Of a stretch of DNA of 23,627 bases, positions 1 to 8,900 are shown piece by piece (the stretch's first letter is position 1; each line of letters opens with the position of its first letter). The stretch is from Martensiomyces pterosporus (lineage: Eukaryota; Kickxellomycota; Kickxellomycetes; Kickxellales; Kickxellaceae). The stretch covers positions 1 through 23,627 of the forward strand of contig MU604112.1 of NCBI GenBank assembly GCA_025201845.1, in the 5' to 3' direction. Made by a program: the position numbers and the translations under genes. Under the pieces are notes generated by a model. That model ran no database searches and was not told where the DNA came from. It saw nothing but the letters and a program-made list of their open reading frames with translations.

Positions 1-31
1 TCTCATTGATCTCATTGATCTCATTGATCTC
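1..31. repeat. 9-bp direct tandem repeat at window edge
   Basis: Three full copies and a partial fourth of the unit TCTCATTGA run from the first base. The array is cut by the window edge, so its true length is unknown. It resembles an ordinary minisatellite and no gene depends on it here. Confidence 0.8.
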
Positions 32-788
32 GTGGTGCAGGCAGGAAGAGAGGCAGCAGGCTTTATCTCGCCGATCTTGCTGCACTCCCAGGAAAACAGA
101 CCAGTGCCCCCAGAGCAAACCCCGCCGCAGCTGGGTGCAAGGGAGCAGTGTGCTTGGAAGAAAATGGGATGGCGTGCAGACCATCAAGTCTCTTTTGCGA
201 ATCCGAGGTGCTTTTGCTGGGTGCAACCATGTGTTCTGCTCTGTGTGGGTTTAAAGGTTGTTTAGAAGAGGAACACGTTGGTTTCGAAAGAATCTCGGTT
301 ATTGTCGGTGATAGGGGAGCCTGTGGTGCAGATTTGATCGGCAGCGATAGCATTGGCTGCGCCAGAGAGAGAGAGAGATTCAGCGTGTGAGACCAGGTGT
401 TCTGTTAGGTGTAGAGATGTTACACGCTGATCGCACGAGCAGCTCTGCAGTTGGAGCTGGTGGCAAGGCATGTGGTTGTGGAGCAGACCGCAGAGAGCGT
501 TGCGCGGCGGCTCTAGCTTAAATAGCCACCCGGCAGAGGTTTCTCAGTGATCAACAGATTTGTACCATGCAAAAAAAGTGCTCTGCAGTGCAGTCTTTTG
601 TGTCTTTGCGACACCACATGTGCACATGCCCCATCCCGGTGAAATAATCGATAGTTGCCGTCTTGGTCTTACGCTCAAGGCGCTCAGCTGGTACTATCAT
701 AAGGATCCAACATTTGTGCAGAGGAAAAGGTCTTTCTTGGGATCACCAGAGAGGGACACAACAGAATGATTACTAGGCGCCAGCACCA
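32..788. other. Unassigned region, no supported gene
   Basis: Short open frames occur on both strands, but none shows a recognisable domain, a sensible composition or a start with promoter signals. A short GA dinucleotide run lies near 363-380. An A/T-rich TTAAATAG near 519-526 could be a TATA-like element, but no convincing coding region follows it. I see nothing else. Confidence 0.5.
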
Positions 789-789
789 C

Positions 790-1358
790 TAGTAAGCGGT
801 TCTAGCCATGTCTGAATGAAGAGGCACATTGAGGAACGACCGGGATATGTAGGCAGTGTCTGAGAATGCTGGACCCAATGCAGGTCTTTGCTCTATGCGG
901 AGCGCTTCTTGGTCATTGGTATGACGGGCGTAAAGGCACAAGTTGAGTTTTACCTTTGCCAAAGGCGTGCTTGTCACAGAGGTCCTTGTGCCCCAAAAGC
1001 TCCTTGTTCTCAGCAAAACCAAGACCGACGAGACGATCGGACTTTGCGAGCTTGCCGAATCCTTCAGCAGTGGCTGCTGACAGAGGAGGGAGGTGAAAAC
1101 TGCTTGTAGTAGCCACTCCAGGGGTCGTAGAGATTGACAAAGGCAAGATGCTGCGCAGCAATCCACTCAAAGTTCTCCGTGCAGGGTCTTGACGTCAGAC
1201 TCGGCGGCTTCAGTGACGAGAGCTGCTAAGCCAATGCCTGTCGGGACATTGTGTTGTTGTCCTTCATTACTGGATGTGCGCTTTTGGTATTGGCTGAGCG
1301 AAGAGTATATGGCAGCGACCAAAAAAAAATAGAGCGGAAAGCGAAATAGAGCAGACAT
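790..1358 (-). pseudogene. Unrecognised gene with two frame switches; decayed or multi-exon
   Basis: Reading the minus strand from the ATG at 1358-1356 gives a protein-like sequence that begins MSALFRFPLYFFLVAAIYSS, a hydrophobic N-terminal anchor or signal. This frame stays open to a TGA at about 1168. The natural-looking continuation (ENFEWIAAQHLAFVNLYDPW, about 1180-1090) lies one frame over. A third frame then carries AEGFGKLAKSDRLVGLGFAE, about 1060-1000. That stretch ends at a plausible splice donor (AAAG/GTAAAA, about 955-945). A further stretch, PALGPAFSDTAYISRS, follows with a stop near 789. Each switch is +1, so either small indels have broken the gene or very short introns separate the pieces. 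A pyrimidine-rich stretch ending CTGTCAG (about 1100-1078) could be a real acceptor. I do not recognise the family. It is head to head with the F-box gene starting at 1575, so the 216 bp between them may be a shared promoter. Confidence 0.35.
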
Positions 1359-1518
1359 GAAGGAAACCAGTTTCCTAGCAGGTGGTGGGATGTACCTTTG
1401 AAAAAAGCGGCTGCCACCTGCTCTACGGTAGAGCTGCTGCGCACTTTTTCTTGCAAGTCTTGAGAGCGCAGCAAAAAAGCGCATACTTCAAACAGCAAAG
1501 GCTGGCCAACAAACAATC

Positions 1519-1563
1519 GCTTTTCTTCTCTTCTCTTCACAACATCGTCTCGTTCTCTTTCCT
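1519..1563 (+). promoter_or_regulatory. CT-rich leader before the F-box-like gene
   Basis: A pyrimidine-rich tract (CTTTTCTTCTCTTCTCTTC and following) ends 11 bp before the ATG at 1575. CT-rich blocks just upstream of start codons are common near fungal transcription starts. No clear TATA box is visible before it. Confidence 0.35.
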
Positions 1564-1574
1564 GGTTAATTCAC

Positions 1575-3254
1575 ATGGCTGGCAACGAGTCACTGGCGCA
1601 GTGCATGCCTGTCCTAGCTCTCGAAAGAATAGTATTTTATACAACTGGTCATGAACGGCGTAGCGGTTTCAAGGGCAACAGCAACAGTGCCTTACTCAAA
1701 GGTCTAGCACCGCTCCTGGGTGTCTGCAGAAACTGGCGCTCTGTAGCTGCACCGCTATTCTACCAAGACATTGATCTCTGCATCAGCCACCATACATCAG
1801 GCTGCCGCAGACACACCGTGGGTGGCCTCTTTGCAAGCCATTCCCAAAGGCTGGCAAGATACGCCAACGTGTTTGTGCCCTGCTACCATATCATTGACGG
1901 TTGAGCAACACAGGCGCTATCAAAGCCACCAGCTCAGGGCTCTGTGTTTCCTGCAGTGACTTATCTAACGCTTGGGCTGTGCAACGAGTGGATAGAGGAC
2001 TGGAAGGGTGAAGTATCAGGAGCTAGACAGCACGCTGAGCGTTTTTGTGCAGGGCTTCGCAGGATGTTTCCTAATGCCACAGCGCTCAAATTCTTTGAGA
2101 AAATGTTCTCCTACACTGAACAGACTGTGTTTGCTGGAGATATTGCCGCCGCCTTATCTGCAGCGCTCAGGATGGTTTCCTATCTACAAGCGTACAACTA
2201 CATTGACATATGCAAGCCGCTGCAAGTCACTGATTTGTCTCACCTCTCACTGGCGGGAGAGAGGCTGGCTGATAATGGCACGGAGCTGGTTCGCCGAAAC
2301 GCAGCCTCCCTAGTTGCCCTCAGCCTCGAGGGCGCAGGCCGTGCTGCCTGTGTGGACATGATTCAAACCTCTGACGGTGCATTGGTCACCTATCCACGGC
2401 TAAGGAAGCTGAATATCACCTTAGATCACGGTACTTGTGGTAGCACCAAACCTCGGACATCGCCAGCATTAGGTGTGCCATTTCCAGTGCTCGAGCAGCT
2501 GTCGGTTATAGGCGCATATCCATTCACCAACGACATTCTGCTACGAGGCAACAATGTGACGCTTAACAGCCTTGAGCTTTACATTGATGGGCGTTCGCTG
2601 AGAGCTATAGATGAGCGCAGGGTACTTGACTTGAGCAGGTACCCAAGGCTAGAGCGACTGCTGATCCGCTGTGGCACCGTGATTCATTTCGCAAGAGACA
2701 ATAACCCTATGGGCTTGATGGGGTTTGCGAGAATAACAATGCCGGTCGGCGCTCAAGAGGCCAATGCGGAAGAGCCGGGGCTGCCTAGCAACAGGTTTCT
2801 GATAGACTCCATTCCTCTATCGTCTGCCAGCAGCCAAATTCGTGTGCTGCATGTTTGTGGAATCCCACTCACCGTGTTGGAAATAGTCCAGGTGCTGCAA
2901 CACTTGCCAAATATCATTAGACTGGAATGCGGATTAATGCACGAGAACCCTGGGAGCAAGGCTCTCCCCAGTTCAAAAGAAATAAGCGCCTTCTACGATA
3001 GCCACTACCCGCTAGGCATCCATCTCCGCCACTGGGGGATCAGGTCAAGACAAGGGCTGACACCAAAGCAAGTTGCAGAACGCATACCAGCAGTTGCCAT
3101 CTTGGTGCCGTCACTAAAGAGCATCAATGTGTCGTTGTTCCTCGGCAGGAACTTTAGCCGGTTCTTTAAAGAGGCAATCAGGTGGTGGAATTATAAGCTG
3201 CATTACGACCGCCTCAGCAGTCTGGAGCTTGATTACCAACGCCCCGCCATATAG
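1575..3254 (+). pseudogene. F-box-like / LRR-like protein interrupted by an in-frame TGA
   Basis: The ATG at 1575 opens a frame whose residues 11-70 fit a degenerate F-box: a hydrophobic LALERIV helix, then LLGVCRNWRSVAAPLFY. The frame meets TGA at 1902-1904 and continues in the same phase, open for another 449 codons to TAG at 3252-3254. The whole would be about 559 residues. The downstream part has the irregular leucine-rich pattern of a solenoid (for example VTYLTLGL, LEQLSVIGAYPF, IRLECGLM). Family members normally act as adaptors that recruit substrates to SCF ubiquitin ligases; that role is inferred. The frame reads naturally on both sides of the TGA (LARYANVFVPCYHIIDG before it, ATQALSKPPAQGSVFPAV after it), so a point nonsense change is the simplest reading. 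An alternative is a 45-nt phase-0 intron at 1869-1913 (GT...AG), but its donor GTGTTT is weak. If translation restarted after the stop, the F-box would be lost. Confidence 0.6.
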
Positions 3255-4182
3255 CAGATAGCCTCTAGCTATGCCCAGGAAATACAAAATTTATCTCAGA
3301 TGGTTACAGGATATTGGACGAGGGAAGCAAAAGTCGAGTGCTGCAAGACAAGGGCTTTGAGAGCAACGGCCTCGACATCCATGGCTGCCACTTTGATTCC
3401 AGCATTGAAGCACATTGGTTGCATGATATTTGTTCGCCACCTCTTCATCCATCTCTTCGACCATCAGAGCAATTTGAGGCTGTTGTAGCATTATCCTCAT
3501 ACGGGTGAGTGTGAGCTTGACAAAAGGCTGATGCAGAAATTGTGGCTGGCTTTTCGGTGGCACAGAGAAAATGCGCATGATTGGGGAGTGGGGTTGACAT
3601 GAAAATGTTTTCTCTGCCCATCAGAGCGAGCCAAGCGGATCGGACACTTCGAGTGCCTGGTCTGTTGGGCTGATGTCGGTCACTGGCCGACCCGGGTTCG
3701 ACACCTGGAAAGTCGTTCTGAAGCAAAGGTTGATCGACGATGACAGAACTGTGTCACTCACTAGTCTAGGCTGCAAACGTCCTAGGAAGCTTCCCACTCA
3801 TGGGATGAAATGTGCACTCTGAGTCGATTCCTTTTTGCTGCTTTTTGCACTGCGTCGGGGCGTGGAGGTTCCGAGCCATGGTCACCCCACATGCCCGGCC
3901 TCTTCTTTTGTGGTCCCCACCGCTGCTGCAGAGTTACTGAGCCCCTCCCACGCGTGCGCTGTGCCTCTGTCGTCCGTTTTTATGCACGATTGGGCATTTA
4001 AAGTTCAACTGGCTGCGCTCTGTGCACTCTTTTGCTCTGCGGCAAGTCCGCTGCAAGGCTGTCTGTTGCAAGATGGGATGGGCTGATCCTCATTCCTACC
4101 GGTACATATAGACACTGCATCTGCGGTGTCCCTGTTGTCGGACGAACAAAGTGGCAAGGCAAAAGTAGAGCGAAGGCACAGG
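3255..4182. other. Intergenic region, no supported protein gene
   Basis: Several short frames overlap on both strands (for example minus-strand frames around 3291-3578 and 3445-3726), but none has a recognisable domain. The only structured element seen is the tRNA-like segment near 3621-3722. The right part grades into the promoter of the transporter gene at 4289. Confidence 0.5.
3621..3722 (+). tRNA. Degenerate tRNA-like element with A- and B-box-like sequences
   Basis: The T-arm is good: CCGGG (3692-3696) pairs with CCTGG (3704-3708) around the loop TTCGACA. GGTTCGACACC matches the RNA polymerase III B box. AGCCAAGCGG (3629-3638) resembles an A box. CGGAC (3641-3645) pairs with GTCTG (3660-3664) as an anticodon stem around a loop containing TCGA. 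GTCGG (3675-3679) pairs with CCGAC (3687-3691) like the long variable arm of tRNA-Ser or tRNA-Leu. TCAGAGC (3621-3627) pairs with GTTCTGA (3715-3721) as an acceptor stem. Against a functional gene: six extra bases (3709-3714) separate the T-arm from the acceptor strand, the anticodon loop is 14 nt, and no T-run terminator follows. It could be a tRNA pseudogene, the head of a tRNA-derived SINE, or chance. Confidence 0.25.
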
Positions 4183-4189
4183 TATTTAA
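4183..4189 (+). promoter_or_regulatory. TATA-like element before the NRAMP gene
   Basis: TATTTAA lies 100 bp before the ATG at 4289, a spacing close to the 122-126 bp seen for the two dehydrogenase TATA boxes in this window. Transcription starting about 30 bp downstream would include the upstream ATG at 4225. Confidence 0.35.
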
Positions 4190-4224
4190 CCCGTGGCCGA
4201 GAGCCTGCAGATCTGCCGTGAAGG

Positions 4225-4410
4225 ATGTCTATCGAGAGCAAGTTCCCTCTAGTGGCTCAAATTACAATACAGTTTATACCTACTACGAATGGGCATCACA
4301 GGAACACCGGCAGCAGCCAGCTGTTCCAGCTCACACACCGGCAGCAGAGGATCCTCAGATTCCGATGGCTGCAAGCAAAACACCACCGCCACACGACCGA
4401 CTTCCTATGA
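4225..4410 (+). CDS. Possible upstream ORF overlapping the NRAMP start
   Basis: A 61-codon frame starts at an ATG with A at -3 (a favourable context) and ends at 4410. It overlaps the transporter start at 4289 in another frame. If the TATTTAA at 4183 drives transcription, this ATG lies in the leader and would limit initiation at 4289, whose -3 base is C. The peptide has no recognisable domain. Alternatively the ATG may be unused, or a small unseen intron may join it to the transporter frame. Confidence 0.3.
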   Translation: MSIESKFPLVAQITIQFIPTTNGHHRNTGSSQLFQLTHRQQRILRFRWLQAKHHRHTTDFL

Positions 4411-5896
4411 TGGCAGCAACAGCGATGTAGAATCAACAGCCTACGACGAGTTTGCCGACTACCACATCAAGGTTGCCTATGGCGAGAGCGAAAAGCGGTG
4501 GTCGTGGAGGAAGCTGTTCAAATTCTTTGGCCCTGGGTTCATCATCTGCATGGCTGACATCGACCCTGGAAACCTCGAGAGCTCGATCCAGCTTGCCTAT
4601 GTGGCCAAGTACAAGCTGTTGTGGCTCCTCTTGCTTGCGCATGTCCTCAGCATCGTCGTTCAATCGCTGTCTGCACGCCTGGGAATTGTCACCGGAAAGC
4701 ACCTGGCGCAGCACATGAGAACGCAGTACCCGAAAAAGCACTCGGCATTCTTCTGGATCACCTGCGAACTGGCCATCATCGGCGCTGACATTCAGGAGGT
4801 TATAGGCACGTCGATCGCCTTGCATCTTTTGGCAGGGATCCCAATTTGGGCTGGCGTCATCATCACGGCCGTGGACAGCTTCTTGTTTCTGTTTGTGCAA
4901 AAGCTGGGCGTGCGCGCGACGGAGCTGACTTTCGCAGTGTTGGTGGCCACCATGTTCGTGTGCTTCTGGATCGACATGTTCAGAATCAAGCCGCCCGCAG
5001 GCGAGGTCGCCAAGAGCCTGTTTTATCCGCGCATTCCCAGCGGCACTATCGTGCAGGCAGTGGGCACGATCAGGTGCGTGCTGATGCCGCACAATTTCTA
5101 CCTCCACTCTGCGTTGGTTGGGAGCCGCAAAATCGACCGCACTCCCAGGAACCGGCTCAGGGCTGTCAGGCAGGCGATCAAGTACTTCCGCGTAGAGACC
5201 TCGGTGGGCATCTTCTTTGCCTTCATGATCAACCTGGCTATTGTCTGCGTGTTCGTCAAGGTCTTTGAGTTCCTCGATCTGCAGGAAGCCAGCTACACTC
5301 CCGGGTTCGCCGACTGTGCGGACGGACTGGGAGCAGTCATTGGTGCTACTGCGCGGTATATCTTCATTGTCGGCCTGCTGGCGTCAGGTCAGAGCTCGAC
5401 AATGGCAGGCACTATGGCAGGCCAGTTCGTGTTTGAGGGGTTCTGGAGCATCCCAGTCAAGCCCTGGCTCCGCGTCGCTATCACCAGGGCTATTTCCCTG
5501 GTACCGGCGCTGGCGGTTGCGCTGGCGGCATCCAGCCACATGGACACGCTGGACGAAGTCATCAACGTTATTCAGAGCATCGTGCTGCCATTCACCATCA
5601 TCCCAATGCTAAAGATGCAGGCGGTGCCGAGAATTATAGGCGAGGAGTTTGCATTTGGAAGGTGGGCCACATGCACGATGGCGCTTCTGGCCCTGGCCGT
5701 GTGTGTTTTGAATGCGTACATGGTGGCCAGCATCATCCCACTCACCTCGCCTGGGATGTACGTCGCTATGGTATTCACTGTGGCCGCCTACTCCCTGGCC
5801 GTGCTCTATGTCGCTCTGCTCCCGCTCAAGCACCAGGAGAGGGCAGTCGTCGATAGGGCACCCAGGCAGATCCGCCGTTTCTTCAACCGCGAGTAA
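4289..5896 (+). CDS. NRAMP-family divalent metal transporter (SMF type)
   Basis: This 535-residue membrane protein belongs to the NRAMP/SMF family, proton-coupled importers of Mn2+, Fe2+ and similar ions at the plasma membrane, vacuole or endosomes. Residues 1-70 are a polar Ser/Thr/Gly-rich cytosolic tail. TM1 contains FFGPGF and DPGNLES (Asp92, Asn95 as metal ligands). TM6 contains MPHNFYLHSALVGSR (Met266 as the sulphur ligand). The family signature between TM8 and TM9 is GQSSTMAGTMAGQFVFEGF (367-385). About 11 hydrophobic segments are visible, and the length is normal for the family. The bases before 4289 contain an in-frame stop at 4250, so 4289 is the first ATG of this frame. One oddity is that the usual Gly-Ala before xxMPHN is Arg262-Cys263. 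No intron is needed. The gene converges on the kinesin gene; their stop codons are only about 100 bp apart. Family assignment is secure; the substrate and location are inferred. Confidence 0.95.
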   Translation: MGITGTPAAASCSSSHTGSRGSSDSDGCKQNTTATRPTSYDGSNSDVESTAYDEFADYHIKVAYGESEKRWSWRKLFKFFGPGFIICMADIDPGNLESSIQLAYVAKYKLLWLLLLAHVLSIVVQSLSARLGIVTGKHLAQHMRTQYPKKHSAFFWITCELAIIGADIQEVIGTSIALHLLAGIPIWAGVIITAVDSFLFLFVQKLGVRATELTFAVLVATMFVCFWIDMFRIKPPAGEVAKSLFYPRIPSGTIVQAVGTIRCVLMPHNFYLHSALVGSRKIDRTPRNRLRAVRQAIKYFRVETSVGIFFAFMINLAIVCVFVKVFEFLDLQEASYTPGFADCADGLGAVIGATARYIFIVGLLASGQSSTMAGTMAGQFVFEGFWSIPVKPWLRVAITRAISLVPALAVALAASSHMDTLDEVINVIQSIVLPFTIIPMLKMQAVPRIIGEEFAFGRWATCTMALLALAVCVLNAYMVASIIPLTSPGMYVAMVFTVAAYSLAVLYVALLPLKHQERAVVDRAPRQIRRFFNRE

Positions 5897-5962
5897 CACG
5901 AGGCCTTTGGAGCAGGCGCACCCGATTGTCCGTGCGAAATCAAGCGGGAGATTATTGAAGCA

Positions 5963-5968
5963 AATAAA
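5963..5968 (+). terminator. Poly(A) signal of the NRAMP gene
   Basis: A canonical AATAAA lies 67 bp after the stop codon and is followed by an A/T-rich stretch. Cleavage 10-30 bp downstream would fall at or inside the 3' end of the convergent kinesin coding region, so the two transcripts probably overlap. Confidence 0.6.
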
Positions 5969-5997
5969 AGAGCAGATACAAAAAATTTAAAGAGATT

Positions 5998-8900
5998 TCA
6001 CTTCTTTCTGTTGCGCAGGCGACTGAGCATCTTCATGGGCGTCAGGAATATGCTCTCCGACTTTTCCTCACGCTGCCCACCCAGAACCCCATCGTGCGTC
6101 GGCGTCAAGTCGCGCAGCTTGACCTTCGACCTGGTCCGTATGGGCGTGAACAGCACAGGTTGCTTGTTTTCCTCCGGCTGCGCCGCCTTTGCCACCATGG
6201 CCGATACGGGCGACATGGGCGTGAATGACGGGGAGGCCTGCGGCCACGCGCCAGCCATCTTCGATGGCGTCGTACGAGACAGCGGCGTGATCGGACGAGA
6301 CCTCGCCGCTGGCACTTGCGGCGCGTTGGCAATGCTGTCCTCTTCATAGTCGCTGTCTGGCGACCCGATGTTCAGGACTGTGCGCCCGGCATGCAGCTTG
6401 CGCTTCTTCTTGCCTGTCGAGTGGATGGTCGCTGCCGACGATATGCCCACAGAGGCGACGGACTGGCTGGCAGAGCGTGAGGATGCAGTGGATGCCTGCT
6501 TGCCCTTGCCCTTACCAGCGGAGCGGGATGAGCTCTTGTCCGTGGACCGTGTGCTGGGCCGGGACTTGGCTGCAGGCATGCGCTCGTCGCCAGACGCACC
6601 AGATTCGTCCTCATAGACATCGTGCGGGTCGCCGTACTCTGGGTCGTCGCCAAACTCCTCGCGGCCACCATCTTCATCTTCATAATCTTCGTCTTCATCA
6701 CCAGAGCCACTCATAGCGGCATCATCGTCTTCTACATCAGCATGCTTGCCAGCAGCCTTCATCTGCTCCTGGGCCGACCTGACAGCCATCTTGTGCATCA
6801 TTGCACGCGTGCGCTTGGTGCCCTGGGGGCTGGACGACCGGCCATTGCCGGACGCTTCTTCTTCAATAGACGACAACGCCACGCGGTGGCTAGCCTCCAG
6901 CGCCGCCTCGTCCTCCAGCTGCTCCGGAATGCTGTTGGTGTCGATCGGCAGCTCATGGACCTCCTGCGAGGTGAAGGTAACGCTGACGCCGCCAGTCGGG
7001 TGAGCCACAATGGGGCCCGAGTACACAATCGACCTCACTTTGGCCATCCTTGCATCAGCAGGGGACTGATCGCCTGCTGCAGCCCTAGTATCAACCGAGT
7101 TACCGCGGTCGCGCAAGGGCCCCTGCTCGAACGACAGCACCTCAGCTGAGTAGCTGCCAACAGCTGCGTCCGTGTTGGCAAATCTTCCCGCCAAATAGGG
7201 CTTGTTGGCGTCGCCGCGGCGCTTCGAGTCGGGCGTGAAGTGCTGGAACACGCGGCTAACCACCCGCTTGGCCTTCTGCTCTAACCTGCCCTGCCGATGG
7301 CCGCCTTGCAGCGGCGAAAGATTGGTGCTGGACTGGGCAAACGAATCAACCGAGTCCATGTTCTGCGACATGTGCTTGGGGGCCTGGTGGTTGCGATGGA
7401 GCGCGCGGCCCTTCGACACAACTCGGCTGAGCGCACGCATGGGGGTGCTGACAGCACTGCCAGAGACGCTGGGCCTGGAGGGACTGACTCCTAGAGAGGT
7501 GGCGCCCAGGGGGTTGCCTCCGTTGATGGCCGAGATGGAGTTGATGGAGCTCAGCGAGACTTTGCAAAACGATCCGTCCTCGCTATCCGTCGGGCTCGAG
7601 GACCTGATGCTCCCCTGGGCGCTGCGCTGCTGCGAGTTGTCGCCATTCCGCAGCTGGCCGCGCAGGTGGCGGATCTCTCTCATCAGGACGTCGTTCTGCG
7701 CACACAGCTGCGAGTTCCGCTCCTGCTCTCGCGTCCACCACTCCCAGGCGCTATCGCGGTCTCTTTCGGCCCGCTCCAAAGTCTCCGCCAAATCACTGTC
7801 GCCCGTGGTTTCGCTATGAGCGGCAGCGCTCATCATCATGCGCAGTCGCTCCTGGACCGGAAGTAGCTCCTGTGTCTCCCACTGCCGGCGAGCACGCATT
7901 GCCTGTGTCTCGGCCTCGCGCAGCCTCAGCTTGAGCATGGTAATCTGGGCCAAAAACTCTGCCCGCTCCTGCTCGTGTGCCCGAGTAATGGCCAGCTCGG
8001 CCTCTGCTGAGTGCGCAGAAGTCAAGCGCAGGAGCTTGCCCTCCAGTGTGGTCACCCGCCCTTGTGACTCGATCAGCGCCCCCTCCAGCGCCTCGCGCGT
8101 GGCACGGTCGGCGTTGCGTGCCTGGCCGATCATGTCCAATTGCGTCTGTTGCGACGATATTTGTGCTTCCAGCGATTCCACCATGGTGCGCAGGTTGACG
8201 ATCTCCTTGTTTTCGCCAGCCGACACCGACGTGATCTTGTTGGCCTTCTTACTAGCCGCCCGACTAACCGCCCTTCGCACAGCTGAGCGGGGCGACACCG
8301 TGGGCACTTCGGCGGCGTCAGCGCTGATCCGTGCATCCTCGTCGTCATCGTTCTCATCTTGGGGCCCGCGCAGGGAGCGCAGGCGCGAGAGGATGTCGAT
8401 CTTGTGCGCAGACTTGGCTTCAGACCGCGACAGCTCGTCATGCAGGCGATCGTGCGCCGCATCCTTGATCTGGGCGATTTTGTCCATGAAGAAAGAGGAC
8501 ACCTCCACACGCGTCTCGGCCTCAATACGGATGCTGAGTTCCTGGGCGTCCACGTACTTCTGGCGCAACTCCGATGCAGCAGCTTCCAGTGACGATGCAT
8601 ACTCGACTAGCTCGTTGATCTCGGCCTCCTTTTCGGCTTCCATGGCCTTTAGCCTGCGCTTGGTGTCGGCCAGCGAGGATTTGAGCGAGGAGATTTCGCG
8701 CTTGTGCTCGCTGTTCATCAGGAATGCGCGTGAGAGGAGAAGGGGTGCTTCGCGCTGGATGCGCTCGGGTGGAAGCTCAAAGTTGAAGGGCGAGTTCTTC
8801 GTGATGGTCTCCCACACGCTAGGCGAAATGGGGTTGACGGGTAGTGGGTCTGCTTCAATAGACATGGACGACGAGCGGCTGCTCTTGACAGGCGTGGTGG

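Noticed and set aside
1190..1197. Perfect CRE palindrome TGACGTCA
   Set aside because: It lies inside the putative minus-strand coding remnant, not in a promoter position, and an 8-bp match can arise by chance.
4433..5107. 224-codon minus-strand frame
   Set aside because: It is antisense to the NRAMP coding region, with a His/Arg/Asp-rich composition typical of a shadow frame.
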